DNA from: Gordionus sp. m RMFG-2023
Taxonomy: Eukaryota > Nematomorpha > Gordioida > Chordodea > Parachordodidae
Direction of reading: 5' to 3'
NCBI RefSeq assembly: GCF_954871325.1
Contig: NC_088776.1
Location: 20,026,052-20,090,051, forward strand
Length of the DNA stretch: 64,000 nucleotides
The notes under the pieces were generated by a model. The model was not told the DNA's origin, made no database searches, and saw only the letters and a list, made by a program, of their open reading frames with translations. The translations under genes and the position numbers were made by a program. Shown here piece after piece: positions 63,010-64,000 of this stretch (position 1 is the stretch's first letter; the number at the start of each line of letters is the position of its first letter).

Positions 63010-64000
63010 CTAATGTAATTTTTTTAATTATAAATTATGATAATTTAAGGACAAAAAAGGTAAAAAAATGAACAAATATCTTTTATACATCAATGGAGTC
63101 ACCAGGGAGAGTACACAGGAAACGTGCCTAAATTTAATTTGAGTATACCTAAAATATTTTACTTTCTATTTAGGCAAAACGTTTCTTGGAGCGTGCCTAA
63201 ATCAAGTGACGTTAACTAGAATTGATAAAATTTTTAGTTAAACAAATCATGCATTAACGCCAAACTTTGACGTTAATAAACAATAATTTATTTATTCAGG
63301 TTCAATTTTTCCCAGTAATTTCCATTCAACAGATATCACTGAAAAATGTTTCAAGTTTATGATGCCTGAAATTAGGTAAAAATCTTATTGGCTAACAATT
63401 TGCAAATAAGGAATTTTCACTAAATAATTTCAACGTGCATAATAATCGAATCTTCCGATGACAATTACTCCCAGAAATAAGAAGTGCAAGAAATGGTTAA
63501 CAAGCGCTTATGAGATTTTATGGCAATATATATTTATTTTCTGTGAATTTATAACATTATCATTAACCTATGTCAATTTTAAGGTACTTAAAGCTTATTT
63601 AGAAAAATGATAAACTGCGAGGTGAACAACCTTCAGGCTAGATCATCTTGAAATATTTATGATGTATTGAACGGAAATTATTAGAAAAAAATTGACGTGT
63701 TAATTTACGCCAAAGTTAAAGATTAGGCCATGATTTGTTAACATATAAATTATATTGTTTATCTGCCCATTTATTTAAATCCCTTTCGTGAATTACTTTA
63801 ACATGTAGAACCTGCATAGAACCTATTTTGTTTACAAATATAGGAATGTTGAAAAAGTATATTTCAAGGAAGGCATAAAAATATTAAGCGCTAAAAGAAA
63901 ATAGATAACCAAATAACTTAATTTTCCAAAGTTTGTCCTTGTCCGAATTAAGCATTTAAAATTAAGATTCGATTCAAAAGATTGAAGAAAATAGTTCCAT
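63010..64000. other. Upstream ASCC3 intron, no exon seen
   Basis: The next exon upstream should encode the segment before the YSPTKP block. I searched both strands by eye for its expected motifs and found none, so it lies beyond the window. CGTGCCTAAAT occurs twice at 63124-63214 with no assigned meaning. Confidence 0.5.

Overview
The window is a very AT-rich stretch of an intron-bearing eukaryotic nuclear genome. It holds two recognisable host genes in a long field of decayed transposable elements. A PIM-family serine/threonine kinase with canonical GT-AG introns points to an animal (metazoan), since PIM kinases are a metazoan family. I cannot fix the phylum; AT-rich, transposon-laden lineages such as hydrozoans, rotifers or arthropods would all fit.

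Layout: (1) 1-9.4 kb: a decayed hAT element of the ZMYM1/DUF4371 type, a GC-rich miniature element, and a minus-strand LINE whose C-terminus carries an R-P-D motif. (2) 10.06-14.08 kb: a hAT element with a perfect 8-bp target duplication and an internally deleted transposase. (3) 14-21 kb: gene-poor DNA with degenerate repeats. (4) 21.1-32.2 kb: a nest built from one Tc1/mariner-like family whose terminal inverted repeats are 20-bp minisatellites. It includes one element with a nearly intact DD34E transposase, a 2.5-kb palindromic relative inserted in a second LINE of the same family as the first, isolated arms, and a hAT element inserted into one copy. (5) 32-41 kb: mostly featureless, with a 401-bp hAT-type MITE and a 14-bp minisatellite about 570 bp long. 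(6) 41.2-45.9 kb: the PIM-like kinase gene, plus strand. (7) 46.6-63.0 kb: the 3' part of an ASCC3 (Ski2-like/Brr2-like helicase) gene, minus strand, running off the right edge upstream. One of its introns is 8.65 kb and contains a hAT transposase relic, itself split by a 2.1-kb Mutator-like foldback element with a 9-bp target duplication.

The two host genes converge with about 0.7 kb between their stop codons; each has an AATAAA just past its stop. Exon phases of both genes were followed by hand and agree at nearly every junction. Nothing supports a functional link between the two. I saw no tRNA or rRNA gene, no CRISPR array and no retroviral or LTR element. The most interesting material is the minisatellite-ended Tc1/mariner family with its palindromic derivative, the foldback Mutator-like element with an internal palindromic satellite, the non-RD (HLD) PIM-like kinase, and the 14-bp repeat field.
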